Positions 22,688 to 33,063 of a DNA stretch of 64,000 bases are shown here, one piece after another. The notes under the pieces are model-generated. The model saw only the letters and a list, made by a program, of their open reading frames with translations. It did not search any database and was not told the origin of the DNA. A program made the position numbers and the translations under genes. This DNA is from Purpureocillium takamizusanense. Lineage: Eukaryota > Ascomycota > Sordariomycetes > Hypocreales > Ophiocordycipitaceae. Location: contig NC_063072.1 of NCBI RefSeq assembly GCF_022605165.1, forward strand, positions 2,542,001-2,606,000. The letters are read 5' to 3'. Within the stretch, counting starts at the first letter, position 1, and each line of letters begins with the position of its first letter.

Positions 22688-24308
22688 ATGCCGGCTCTGC
22701 AGAGGACAAACTCGTGCACGGACATCGGCTTCACCCTTCGGAGACAGTTTCAGAAGGATGCGTTCCGGTTAGTTTTGTTCTGACCCTCCACAGACGCCCG
22801 TGAAGCTGGCTTACACTGTATTCTCGCAAGGCCGCATCAGCGAGAAATCATCGAGGCGGCGCTCAGTGGCCACGATGTGTATGTGCAGGCGGCTACCTCT
22901 TTCGGCAAGAGCCTATGCTTTCAGCTTCCAGCCGTCGTGGATCAGGGCAGCAAGTGGCATCCATTCCTCTGTATCGTCAGAAGAGTCAAGGGGCTGACTC
23001 CTACATTACCACAGTCACAATCGTTGTGTCGCCGTTATTAAGTCTGATGGTGGGTGGGACGAGCCTGACTTGTGGCATTCTTGGATGCAACTGACGGCTA
23101 GTCATTAGATTAACCAAGTGGCGGCCTTGCGGGCGTCAGGCGTCGATGCGAGCTCTCTCAACGGCGATACGCCGCGCGACGAAAAATTTCGAATCCATCG
23201 TGACCTCGAGACGGGCCACCCAAGGACTCGTCTTTTGTATGTGACACCTGAACTGTGCTCTCGCCCTGAATTCCGCGAGCGCCTCAAGCTAGTTTACACG
23301 CAGAAGGAACTGGCCAGAATCGCTATTGACGAGGCTCACTGCATTTCGGAATGGGGCCATGACTTCCGCAAAGACTTTAAGCGGCTGTCGTGGTTTCGAG
23401 AGACCTTCCCAGATGTTCCCATAATGTGTCTCACGGCGACCGCAAACCCGCAGGTACGTCAGGATGTTCTCGGCACGTTGCGCCTCGACACGACGCCTGA
23501 GCGCATAAAGACCTTTCTCATGAGCCCGCAGCGCGGCAACCTCCATCTTGAGATTCGGTATACCCGAGATGAGGAAGACAATAGATTATCGGATTTCCTG
23601 CGTTGGATACGTGGCGTATATGAGCGGCGGCGGGCCGAGGCTCGACGGGCAGAGCTGGCTCAGGTGGGTGAACGGGCAGACAGCGTGCCTGGCATTATCT
23701 ACACAATATCCCGAGATGAATGCGAATCGCTGTCGGCTGCGCTGCGCCACGAAGGGGTCGGAGCTCGTCCGTTTCATGCAAAGCTGCCGAAGGAAGTCAA
23801 GGAGCAGACGCTTGCCCGGTGGATCAGGAACGAGCCTGGATACGATATCATCGTGGCTACGACGGCGTTCGGAATGGGCATCGACAAGAACAACGTGCGA
23901 TTCGTCGTGCACTGGCGCATACCAAAGTCGTTTGAGGGCTATTACCAAGAGGCCGGCAGGGCTGGTCGAGACGGCAACGCCAGCTATTGCTTCTTGTACT
24001 ACAGCCGCGAGGACCTGGAGCGGGTGACGCGCATGATTCGCGGCGATTCCAAGGACGGGTCGAATCAGGAAGCGCGGCTGCGAAGCCTCCACTCGCTGGC
24101 GCTGTATTGCGAAGACACGGACACGTGCCGGCACGCGGCGATCTGCAAATACTTTGGCGAATCGGCAGTGCCCGACTGTGATTTTGCCTGCGACTGGCAC
24201 AAGGATCCAGACGACCTCGAGAAGAGGTTCGTGCGTGGCCTGGCGACGGAGGAGTGGGTGAGCACGCAGGCGATGCAAGGCACGTACGACGGATACTATG
24301 ACGAATGA
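22688..24308 (+). CDS. Compact RecQ-family ATP-dependent DNA helicase
   Basis: The exons are 22688-22767, 22831-22949, 23015-23049 and 23109-24308, giving 477 aa. The second intron (22950-23014) needs a GC-AG boundary (GCAAGT donor, CTGAC branch). That join restores the RecQ motif Ia block (ITIVVSPLLSLM). The protein shows motif 0 (RPHQREIIEA), a variant Walker A (AATSFGKS, Lys53), DEAH (about residue 152) followed by the aromatic-rich loop, motif III (LTATA), and motif VI (QEAGRAGRDG). A Cys-rich zinc-binding segment (CRHAAICKYFGE...CDFACDW) lies near residues 415-445. It ends soon after, so the winged-helix RQC and HRDC domains of Sgs1/BLM are absent. The start ATG is 26 codons before the first helicase motif; additional upstream exons are possible. 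RecQ enzymes unwind 3'-5' in recombination and fork repair. The biological role of this short form is unknown. Confidence 0.85.
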
Positions 24309-24654
24309 CGATTTGTTATGCCGAAGCCTTGCAGCGTGAGACGCCGAGGCACATGAGTGCGTATGAGTGCGGTAAGAAGGTCAGCCCAATGTTATATAGA
24401 ACGAATAGTGCTGCTCGCACAGATAGAAAGTGCTGGCCGCACCGATATTCCATATCTTTCTGACTCAGCGCTCCCTCCCCGCTATTTCCGCGCCCTGGCA
24501 ATCAAGACGACAAAACAGTCCCTTGACCTGCTAGTATCCTTCTTCTCGGCCTACCGCCTTGGCACCTGGCGTGACGACAATTAGACTACACTGCGGCCCA
24601 CGTTGTCACGAAGTATCACCCATTAGCCGGTAATGTTTCCGCCAGACTTCAAGC
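24309..24654. other. Short intergenic region
   Basis: This separates the RecQ-like and APH-like genes, both on the plus strand. I see no element beyond an ordinary spacer and putative promoter. Confidence 0.5.
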
Positions 24655-25389
24655 ATGGTTACGAATAAAGAGCTGAACGACCGTCGCGAGCCGGGCTGCT
24701 GCGTTGTACTCGCCGACAAGAAGTATTTCCATGTTGGGGATTGGTTCATGAAGCGCACACTTCGACGACACGAGTGGCAATCTGTAGCCAATGACGTGAC
24801 CATCATTCCGCCAACTACATATCCCCAACGATGGAAGACCGACGCTGCGATTCTGCCATTTCTCCGACAGAAAACAAATATTCCGCTTCCACGGGCCGAA
24901 TGTACATTCGAAGACGATGGAGCCTTCTACTTCCAGAGCGCATATGTAGAGGGCGTCAGCATGAGGGAGCTCAAGGAAGAAGACAAGAACGTTGTGGTGC
25001 GGGAGCTAGAGGAGCATGTGTCAACTCTGCGGCGCCTAAGATCTGACACCCCTGGTGTACCTGGAGAATCACTCATGTGTCCTCCCCAACGGGTCACCAG
25101 CAATCGATGGAAGATCAATAGTTGTTGGCGGCCGCGGAAGGAGAAGGGGGAATATGTCTTCTGCCATAACGACCTTGGACAACACAACGTGATAGTGGAT
25201 CCCGGCACACTCCAGATAAAAGCGATCATTGACTGGGAGTTTGGCGGGTTCTGGCCTGAATGGTTTGAAAGGCCGTTCTGGAAGCGCCCAGGGCCTAGTG
25301 CGGTGCTTGAAGGGGAAGAAGACGACGTGCAGCGATGCCGGGACTGGTTGATCACCCACTGTGATGAGGTGATAATGCCCGGTCCCTAA
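24655..25389 (+). CDS. APH-fold phosphotransferase-like protein
   Basis: This single exon encodes 244 aa of the fungal aminoglycoside-phosphotransferase/choline-kinase-like (APH) superfamily. The N-terminus (NKELNDRREPGCCVVLADKKYFHVGDW) matches a group of short ascomycete APH proteins. The catalytic loop HNDLGQHN (residues ~171-178) has the HxDxxxxN pattern, and IIDWEFGG (~190-197) supplies the metal-binding acidic residue. The C-terminus is short compared with bacterial APH enzymes (~260-300 aa). The substrate is unknown; fungal members are not established drug-resistance enzymes. It follows the RecQ-like gene by 346 nt on the same strand. The family is clear; the function is not. Confidence 0.85.
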   Translation: MVTNKELNDRREPGCCVVLADKKYFHVGDWFMKRTLRRHEWQSVANDVTIIPPTTYPQRWKTDAAILPFLRQKTNIPLPRAECTFEDDGAFYFQSAYVEGVSMRELKEEDKNVVVRELEEHVSTLRRLRSDTPGVPGESLMCPPQRVTSNRWKINSCWRPRKEKGEYVFCHNDLGQHNVIVDPGTLQIKAIIDWEFGGFWPEWFERPFWKRPGPSAVLEGEEDDVQRCRDWLITHCDEVIMPGP

Positions 25390-25745
25390 ATACTGCAGAA
25401 GCAAATCTGCAGACCTTTCGCTTTATATACTTGCTGCCTCTATATTCTTCTGGGCTTGCCGAAGAATGTCCGTCATCAATTCATATAGCCCCCAGCTCAA
25501 CGTCCTTTCAACTCTTACCATTTAGGAAACGTAAATAATACGCACTTGCGGCAAGTCTACGTTTGAATGTAATAGCTATTGCGGTGGTAAGGATATGAAG
25601 CTAGATTAGCCTGGAACCAAGCGGTCCCATACCTAACAGGACCTGGGTGACAGCCTATCTTGCTGGAGTCATGGTCAAGACAGCACTTGCTCAACGTAAC
25701 AAGGCCGAACAGAGAGATGCAATTCAATCTCGTTTCCGACATGAC
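25390..25745. other. AT-richer convergent spacer
   Basis: This lies between the 3' ends of the APH-like and DUF2470 genes. The composition is less GC-rich than its surroundings. No gene or repeat is seen. Confidence 0.5.
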
Positions 25746-26429
25746 TTACTCCTTTTTTCCTTCCTTCTGAGCTTGCTTGCGGGCGATGAGGACGTTGAGT
25801 CGACGAAAGGAGCAGAGACCCTCAAAGAAGCAGCTTGAGACCCAAGCCCACCAAAGGCCGCTACCACGATCGACACCGTGCCGGCGCAGCTTCCTGTCGA
25901 AGAGGGCGCTCTCGGTGAGGTGGATGCCGACGACGGGCAGGAAGAGGACGCGAGTGAGCCAACGGAAGTTGACGGCGCCGCCGGGGAAGTAGGCGTCGAG
26001 GAAGGTCCAGGCGGCGGTGCCGGGGAGCAGCCAGGGCAGGGAGATGAAGGAGCCAAAGTAAAAGACGACGGCGGCGAAGACGACGGCGTCGAAGCCGCGC
26101 GGGGCCAGGTACTCGGTGACGTAGATGTCGCTGATGCCGAGGGCGCGGCGGGCGACGGCGTCCATGTCGATGATGCGGGCCTTGGCGTCGGCCCACGAGT
26201 CGAGCGGCGGGTCAAAGGGCACTGCGTAGTCGCGGCCGGAGGCGGTGCGGATGCGCATGCCCTGCAGGGTGAGGTCCCGGATGGAAGGGGGGCCGGCGGA
26301 GGCGTCGCGCGGGGAGGCGCCGGCGTAGTGGCGGATGTAGTGGCCGAGCTCGCGCGTGTGGGAGTGGTTCATGTGCGTGATGATGCGGGCGCGGCGCTCC
26401 TCGTCGGCGGCGGAGGGTGGCGAGGCCAT
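25746..26429 (-). CDS. DUF2470-domain integral membrane protein
   Basis: This single-exon gene encodes 227 aa. Residues ~12-95 resemble DUF2470, a small domain related to the C-terminal part of haem-utilisation HugZ proteins (IITHMNHSHTRELGHYIRHY; LQGMRI; FDPPLDSWADAKARIIDMDAVARRALGI). The remaining half has about three hydrophobic segments (VVFAAVVFYFGSFISLPWLL; FRWLTRVLFLPVVGIHLTESA; WWAWVSSCFFEGLCSF) and a Lys-rich tail (ARKQAQKEGKKE), as in fungal membrane proteins that fuse these parts. No function is established. GC-rich codon use produces long antisense frames, which I disregarded. Confidence 0.85.
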   Translation of the reverse strand: MASPPSAADEERRARIITHMNHSHTRELGHYIRHYAGASPRDASAGPPSIRDLTLQGMRIRTASGRDYAVPFDPPLDSWADAKARIIDMDAVARRALGISDIYVTEYLAPRGFDAVVFAAVVFYFGSFISLPWLLPGTAAWTFLDAYFPGGAVNFRWLTRVLFLPVVGIHLTESALFDRKLRRHGVDRGSGLWWAWVSSCFFEGLCSFRRLNVLIARKQAQKEGKKE

Positions 26430-29400
26430 CTTTCGTCGGCTTGGTGTGACAGGAGCTTGAGAGTGTAAGATCAGTTGGATGCCGGGATGTATCGTGCTGG
26501 CGGCGGCGGTTGGCGGGCTCTGGCGATGCGCTGCAGGCTAGCTAGGTAGGGACGGCGGCAGACGAAAAGTGATGTTGGGATGCTGGCGGTTCGGTCCAAT
26601 TGCCGGACAGACAGAGGCTCAGGCAATCGGGTCAGGGCGAGGCTCGTCAACAAGGTTTCTCGTGCGGCCTGATGGACCGAGGCCAGGAACGAGTGGTGGG
26701 GGAGGGAACCTAAGGGTCGGGGAGGAGAGGCGCATCGGTGGTGAGTGGAGGGGCAGGACCCGTGGAGGGCCCGCGGACGCACGGGCGGAGCAATTCAGGG
26801 CACCGACCGCCGCTCTGATCTGCCCGGAGCTTTGGGCGACGTTTGAATCCTGAACTCTCCCGTCCCCGTGCCGCATCCTCCAACACGGAAGGCCTATGCG
26901 CTTCCCGTTCGACCTGTCACAGGTGTCGATGCACCACGACGAAATAAAACCTCATGGGCTACGTGGCCCCGGCTACGCACAGGACTTTTAAGGCATCCAC
27001 CTGTCCATTTGCAAATCGAGGCACATGTGAGAACACCATCCGACCTTGGCAGCAGGGCATGTTCCCAGATGCCAGGCAGGGTTCCTTGCCATGTCCCGTG
27101 CCAGGACACGAGGGATGGAGGGATGGGAGGGATGGGGAGGGGGCACGCCCACATCCATGAGGAGCCGCCAGTCCATATTCCGTTGGCTCGTGACGGGCTC
27201 GCGATGCAACTGATTGATAACGGATCGCCCAGCCGAGAGACTCAATAGTGGCGGGTTGACTTGCAAGGGGGGCGTGGTCCATATGTGTGTGTGCGCATGG
27301 TGGGGAAGGAGGGAGGGGCGGCGACGATGCAAAACGCGACGACTGCGCGAATGGCTTGTGCCTTGGCCCGGAGAAGCAAGATGCTGCTGGGTCCCTTTTA
27401 ATACGTAGTACTACTATTACGGAATCAGTAGTACCTGGTAGCTAGACACGCGTACCACGCAAGACACGGGCGGACCGCGCCTTGGCACCCAGGATCGAGG
27501 GCTTCCATCGCCATGGGCATCGCTTTGCGTCCCCCTGCTGGAACCGAGAATTAAGCTCGCGAGCAGTGGAACCCATATTATGTGTCGAGGAAACGCATTC
27601 ATCGCCGCCTTGGCTTTGATCTCAAGGCGGCCCTTGGTGTGCCGCCGGATCGTGCCTGGCTGCATGAGGTGGCGGCGTTTGGTCCATCGGGAGCCACAAA
27701 GCTCCTCGCCAAGCGGCGCATTGGTGCGCTTTACTCGCTCACGAGGTGGTGAGGCGGAGTCGCGAGACATTTCGAGAAGAAAGGGTAAATGGAATGCACG
27801 CACTGTAAGTTATGGTACAATACTACAAGATTGAGTTCTTTGGGGTGGGTGCGAACTGTTGCATGGCGAGGGCACTTGCCTTCAAGGTTGGGGCGGCTTT
27901 TTGGGGCAAATTTGTGTCGGCGGCGAGGCCCGCCCCTCCCCCCTCTCCACGACGCGAGCTGTCTGAAACCACGATCAGTCTACGAAGCACGCCTAGGATT
28001 CACTCATCAATACGGATGCCACGGGACAGGCCAAGGATTCTGGGAATCAATTCTATATCAATTAATACCACTTGCCATCCTGGCCTCACCGTGAGCTGTC
28101 GAGGCTGTGCAGCAGCGCACAGGCGGGCCGGCGGACTGGCCAGGTGGCAAGTTGCGAGACCGGCGGCCGTGAGCGGCACGCGGGTTTCCGTTTCGGGACC
28201 GGAGTGGAACGCCGTTCCTTATCAATCAGCGGGGGAAAGACGACATCGCGACACCCGGCGCCGCGCGGTGGCTGCTTCGTCCCAAGCCCACCACCCGCCG
28301 CGCCCCCGGCAGCCCGACCCACTGCCACACTCGGCTGCGGGTCGTTTGACGCACCGGTCTGACCACCCACACCAGGAATCGGCGTTTGGCGGGGTGTCAG
28401 GGCCTCGTAACTGGGCGCCCTTGGCCGCCGGGGATCCAATCGGGCCCTGGTCGGGCAGCGCCCATCTCTCCCCCAGCGCCCGCCTCCGTGGGACCCGCTG
28501 GCGGTGAGTCAACGTTTTCCCCAATTGCCCCCTTTCTCGCGGGCAGGTATGGTACTATTGTACAGTGTACTCCGTACGAGTACGAGGACTGTGCTGAGCC
28601 TGGGCGAGACGGAGACAGGATTGCCGGCCAGCTTGCGCGCGCATGGGGCAGCGCTAGACATCACGGATCCCGTACGGGAATGAGATGGCACATCCTGCGT
28701 CGTCATGGCGGGAGGCGAGCGAGACAGCAACGGCCGGGTGGGCGGCACGCACGCGGATCTGCAGCCGGTGAACCAATTTCACGGACAAGGAGGCAAACTA
28801 CGTGAGGGATCGTGAACAGTCCAAACACACTCTACTACTACTTGCTTGCCGAAGATGGGCTGGGAGCCGTCGCTTCCGAATGGCACCGCCTTGGCCTTGT
28901 TGGCGGCGGCACTTGATGCGAAGAAACAAGGGGACAAAGACGTGGATCTGAACGCAGCTGGCGCGCGTGTGGAGGGTCGCCGAGCAGGATTCCCAGGGAT
29001 GGGCTGGGCCTGGATGGACTACCTCGTAGTTGATTGCTTCCATCGTTTGGGTGAGGTAACGAGCGCCAAAAAGTTCAGGTCCAGCATTTCTTCATGGGCT
29101 ACTCGCTGCGGGCTTCCTATTTGGGGAGTTGCAAAGTCCGTCCGACGGCCGGGGCTACGTACGGTATGTACTACCTACAAAGCTGGGGTACGTACTGCAC
29201 GGTGCCGGTGCGTCAAAAACTCGGTCGCGGGCCGGCCAGGTTTTATCAGATGCTGGGTTTAGCCCAGAAACGCCTCAAGTCACCGCCGTGGATGGCGGCG
29301 GCGGAGTGCGTGGGCCGCGTGGTCGTTGCCTTATTTATTCAACGGCCGGCCGGCCGTTCCTGTTCGCGGGCGTTCCGGCACGTTCGCGCTTTCACTTTTC

Positions 29401-29693
29401 TTCGAGCCACAACGTCGTCTTACCGTCCGTCGCCAGCAGTGGAGCGTTTCGGTCGCACAGAGACACACCAAGTGCGCACGCATTGAGACGGCCAATGGTC
29501 TGAGCAGTCCACGACGAGCGGGCGATTCGTCCTTCATATTTGTTTTCCCAAACGAGCATCGCGCCGACTTTCCCTCCCTGGCCTTAGGCCCCCGACGCTC
29601 GGAGCTCCGAGCAGCGCGTCGCTGAGTCATCCGTCCCCCGCCGTTGCACAGAGCGTGGCGTCGCCGCGCTCGTAACTCCGCTCGGCGTTTGCC
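26430..29693. other. Large gene-poor intergenic region
   Basis: These 3.3 kb separate the DUF2470 gene from the Zn2Cys6 regulator. No reading frame here shows a recognisable domain or a convincing splice chain. GTAC-rich words occur near 27399-27440, 28550-28585 and 29155-29200. The last few hundred bases presumably form the regulator's promoter and leader. Confidence 0.5.
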
Positions 29694-32348
29694 ATGGAAA
29701 GTCCGTTGGCGCAAAATCTGCACCCATTTTTATCAGATCAGATTGATAAAGAATCCCTTTACAACTGGCCGGGCCCCCTCACCTCGATTGAGCCGCGTCT
29801 CATCCTTGGACACAAACGTCGTAACTCCGACGACCACCGCACGGCAACCTCACCGACAATGCCTGACACTGAGGAGCGCAGCGAGAGCCCCGAGTCCGAC
29901 GCAGGCGGCGGCCCTCGCACCGGGGGCTCAGGCGGCTCAGACCAACCGCCCGCCCGCAAGCGCCAGCGCGTCCGCCTGAGCTGCCTCGAGTGCCGCCGGC
30001 GCAAGCTCTCGTGCGACCGTGGCTTCCCCTGCGAGCGCTGCATCAAAAGCGGCACCCCGGACCGGTGCAGCTACGAGGCCCGCAACGGCGAGGTCGTCAA
30101 CGCCTCCTCCGGCGTGCCCCCGCCCTTTGCCCAGCTCGACTCACGCCGCTTCGGCATCGGCGCCGACGCCGCCGCGGGCTTCGCCGCCCGTGAGGACCAT
30201 GACCGCATTCGGAGGCTTGAGCATGAGATCGCCCAGCTCAAAAACCTCCTCGCGCGCCCCGGTGCAGGCGCAGGCGCAGGCGCCGGAGCGGCCTCCTTTG
30301 ACGGCAGCACCATCGCCGGCACCAACTCACCCTCAACCCAAAAGGATGACGCCCTCGACGCCGACTCTGGACCCCGCCCTGAGGTCCAGGAGTGCATTGA
30401 GGCCAGCAACATGAGCGGCGAAAAGGGCGAGCTGCGGTTCTTCCGCGGCAAAGGCTTCCGCACCCGCTACTTTGGCCCGCACAACGCGAGCATGGCCTTT
30501 GTCGAGCTCACCGGCCTCTGCCCCTTTATGAGGGAGACGGCCGACGAGTGGCTGCGGCCCGTCATTCTGCACGACCGCAAGGACCGCAACCGCCGCAAGG
30601 AGGAGCGCGAGATCATCTTTGAGCAGCCCGATGCCGAGCTCATCGCCCTGCTCCCCACCAAGGAGGAGACGGACGCCCTCATCAACGTCTACATGGACCA
30701 GTTTGAGCAGGTGCACCGCATCGTGCACATCCCCACGTTCCGCAAGGAGTACGCCGACTTTTGGACGCCCGACAGTAAGCAGCGCTACGCCGCCTTTACC
30801 GCTCTCATCCTCTCCATGATGGCCGTCGCCAGCTGCGTGCACACGCACGAGTCGCTCAAGTTTATCGGCATGATGTCCAACGCCCGACACATGGCCGAGA
30901 AGTGGATCGACGCATGCGACGCATGGCTCTCACGCCAGAGCCAGAAGCACCGCAAGCTCATCCATTTCCAGATCGCGTGCCTGCTATACCTGGGCAAGCG
31001 CGTCAACACCATCAAAAAGAAGCGCTTCTGGACCGGCGCCGGCGCGCTGATCCAGGACGGCATCTCGGTGGGCCTGCACCGCGAGCCCAGCCACATGGCC
31101 GGCAAAATTAGCGTCTACAACCAAGAGATGCGACGGAGGATCTGGACGACGGTTCAGGAGTTTGACATGCAGGCCTCGTTCGACCATGGCTTGCCCACAC
31201 TGTTGAGCCAGCTGCACTACGACACCAACCCCCCGCGGAATTTGGACGATGAGGACTTTGACGAAGATACGGCCACGCTGCCGCCTTCGAAGCCGCAGAA
31301 GGAGTACACCTTTAGCTCGTTCCAGAATCTCGCGCGGCAGAGCCTCATGCTTCGTCTGGAGCTGAGCCGGCTGCTGACGGGACCCTTGTCGGACATTGAC
31401 TATGATCAAGTCATCCGATACACCAACGATCTCACTCAAGAGATTGACGCCCTTCCGTCGTGGGATATGAACACGGACAACACCAAGAGCAAGAAGAACC
31501 CACTCATCGCTTATACCCTCCTGCACGTGCAGCTGCGGCAATACATCATCCCGCTGCACCAGCCCTACCTTAAGCTGCGCAAGCAAAACTCAAAGTACCA
31601 GTACTCGGAGATTATCTACTACAACGCCGCCCGTGACATTGTGCTCCTGCACGACAAGCTCTACGAGCAGGGCATCCGGTCCCTCAACTTCCTGCGCGAG
31701 GACGCGCTGACGACTGCCATCAACCTGTGCAGCGTGACGATGCTGCAGCCGCGGGGATCAACCAACATGATCATGATCAACTCGCACCACACGCTCAAGC
31801 TTATCGAGAAGTGCATCGCCATGAAGGAGGACCGGCTGCTCCGCTGCGGCAACAACGAGCCGTGGGGCTACTCCATCATGTGCTCAGCGCTCGGGCTGCT
31901 CGAGGCGCACCTGGGCACCAAGACGCCCGAGGTGGCCAAGTCGACGTCGGCGGAGCGGTTCGTCAACCTGCACTATCGGCTCCTCGCGAACCAGGAACCG
32001 CCCATCTCGTCCGGACAGGGCCCGAACACGCCGCTGAGCGGCGCGGCGGCGACCATGTCGGCGCCGGGGCTGGGCCCGGGCCCGGGTATGGAGGTGCCCG
32101 ACAGAGCAAAGGTAACCACTTCCAGTGCGTCGCGCCGCCTTGACAGTGGATCTGACGCTTTACCGCAGTCTGTGACGCCGTTCGCGTTCAACCCGGCCAT
32201 GTCGGCGGTGCCAGTCGACCCGGCGACGGGCGCGGCTCCGTGGATCCTGGGTGGGGACCAGACGCAGCCATTCAACCTGGATCCGAGCCTGGAGTTGCTG
32301 GGGCTCAATCTCAATGAGATTTGGGGCGAGTCGTGGGAGCTGGGATAG
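29694..32348 (+). CDS. Zn2Cys6 (Gal4-type) fungal transcription factor
   Basis: This is read as one continuous frame of 884 aa. The zinc cluster is at residues 97-125 with spacing C-x2-C-x6-C-x5-C-x2-C-x8-C, preceded by a basic stretch (PARKRQRVRLS), probably a nuclear localisation signal. A short coiled segment follows (DHDRIRRLEHEIAQLKNLL, about 165-185). The middle ~400 residues match the fungal-specific transcription factor domain (FEQVHRIVHIPTF, then RRRIWTTVQEFDMQAS). A 57-nt stretch near the end (32112-32168) has GT...CAG ends and a CTGAC branch site and is a multiple of three, so it may be an in-frame intron; splicing it would give 865 aa. Target genes are unknown; nothing nearby forms an obvious pathway cluster. 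Confidence 0.92.
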   Translation: MESPLAQNLHPFLSDQIDKESLYNWPGPLTSIEPRLILGHKRRNSDDHRTATSPTMPDTEERSESPESDAGGGPRTGGSGGSDQPPARKRQRVRLSCLECRRRKLSCDRGFPCERCIKSGTPDRCSYEARNGEVVNASSGVPPPFAQLDSRRFGIGADAAAGFAAREDHDRIRRLEHEIAQLKNLLARPGAGAGAGAGAASFDGSTIAGTNSPSTQKDDALDADSGPRPEVQECIEASNMSGEKGELRFFRGKGFRTRYFGPHNASMAFVELTGLCPFMRETADEWLRPVILHDRKDRNRRKEEREIIFEQPDAELIALLPTKEETDALINVYMDQFEQVHRIVHIPTFRKEYADFWTPDSKQRYAAFTALILSMMAVASCVHTHESLKFIGMMSNARHMAEKWIDACDAWLSRQSQKHRKLIHFQIACLLYLGKRVNTIKKKRFWTGAGALIQDGISVGLHREPSHMAGKISVYNQEMRRRIWTTVQEFDMQASFDHGLPTLLSQLHYDTNPPRNLDDEDFDEDTATLPPSKPQKEYTFSSFQNLARQSLMLRLELSRLLTGPLSDIDYDQVIRYTNDLTQEIDALPSWDMNTDNTKSKKNPLIAYTLLHVQLRQYIIPLHQPYLKLRKQNSKYQYSEIIYYNAARDIVLLHDKLYEQGIRSLNFLREDALTTAINLCSVTMLQPRGSTNMIMINSHHTLKLIEKCIAMKEDRLLRCGNNEPWGYSIMCSALGLLEAHLGTKTPEVAKSTSAERFVNLHYRLLANQEPPISSGQGPNTPLSGAAATMSAPGLGPGPGMEVPDRAKVTTSSASRRLDSGSDALPQSVTPFAFNPAMSAVPVDPATGAAPWILGGDQTQPFNLDPSLELLGLNLNEIWGESWELG

Positions 32349-32981
32349 ATATATAGATATACGTGTGCATTCGGGGCGGAGTGCCATGTCATCGACTTAT
32401 TTTCTGGGGGAGAGCGTCGTGTACGAAAGAAGTATATATTTATCGCGTGGACGGACGGGTACAAAGGTTTATTTATGGGAGATACGAAGCGACGAAGTTA
32501 TGGCGTTTGGGCAACCATCATGTACAACAGAAGATACCAGATATTCATCGAACCTCACGGCTCATATTGCAACACCCGATGCGTGTTCCCAGCGAGTGAG
32601 TGCACGAACTCGTAACATTGGAGAGCGACGACCTAGGCTTACTCACCGTCGGTGTCGGCAGGGCGTGTTTTCAATGAGACGAGACGTGGCCCACATAGAG
32701 TTGATTTGAGCCAGGTGGCGCACCAAGCAAGCAAGCCAGCACACACTGCGGAAGGAAAAAAAAAAGGTCGAGCCGCGCTTTCCCCCCCACCGCAGAACAG
32801 GGTCATGAAAACATGATTGTGACTCACGGGGGGGCTCTCTCACTCTTCAACCCGATGCCGGCGCACAGGCGAGTGCAGGCACGCCCCCCCCCCTTCGGTT
32901 CCTTTCTTATAGCACATTTGCTCGAGCATTTTTCAGCAAGAGCCACTCGAGCCGCCAAAAAGCGGTTCCAGTTAAGAGTTC
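32349..32981. other. Intergenic region upstream of the tRNA
   Basis: This holds the 3' flank of the Zn2Cys6 gene and the 5' flank of the tRNA. A/T and C homopolymer runs occur near 32755-32800 and 32885. No gene is supported. Confidence 0.5.
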
Positions 32982-33053
32982 AGCAACATAGCTCAGGGGA
33001 AGAGCGACGGGCTCATAACCCGTAGGTCCCTGGATCGAGACCAGGTGTTGCTA
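32982..33053 (+). tRNA. Initiator tRNA-Met (anticodon CAT), intronless
   Basis: The 72-nt cloverleaf is perfect: 7-bp acceptor stem (AGCAACA with TGTTGCT), D stem GCTC/GAGC, anticodon stem ACGGG/CCCGT around the CTCATAA loop, and T stem CCTGG/CCAGG. Features of eukaryotic initiator rather than elongator tRNA-Met are an A1:U72 pair, three consecutive G:C pairs next to the anticodon loop, and a T loop ATCGAGA with A54 in place of T54 and A60. Internal A-box (TAGCTCAGGGG) and B-box (GGATCGAGACC) promoters are present. Confidence 0.93.
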
Positions 33054-33056
33054 ACG

Positions 33057-33063
33057 TTTTTTT
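33057..33063 (+). terminator. RNA polymerase III T-run terminator
   Basis: A run of seven T residues starts four bases after the tRNA 3' end, the usual Pol III stop signal. Confidence 0.8.
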
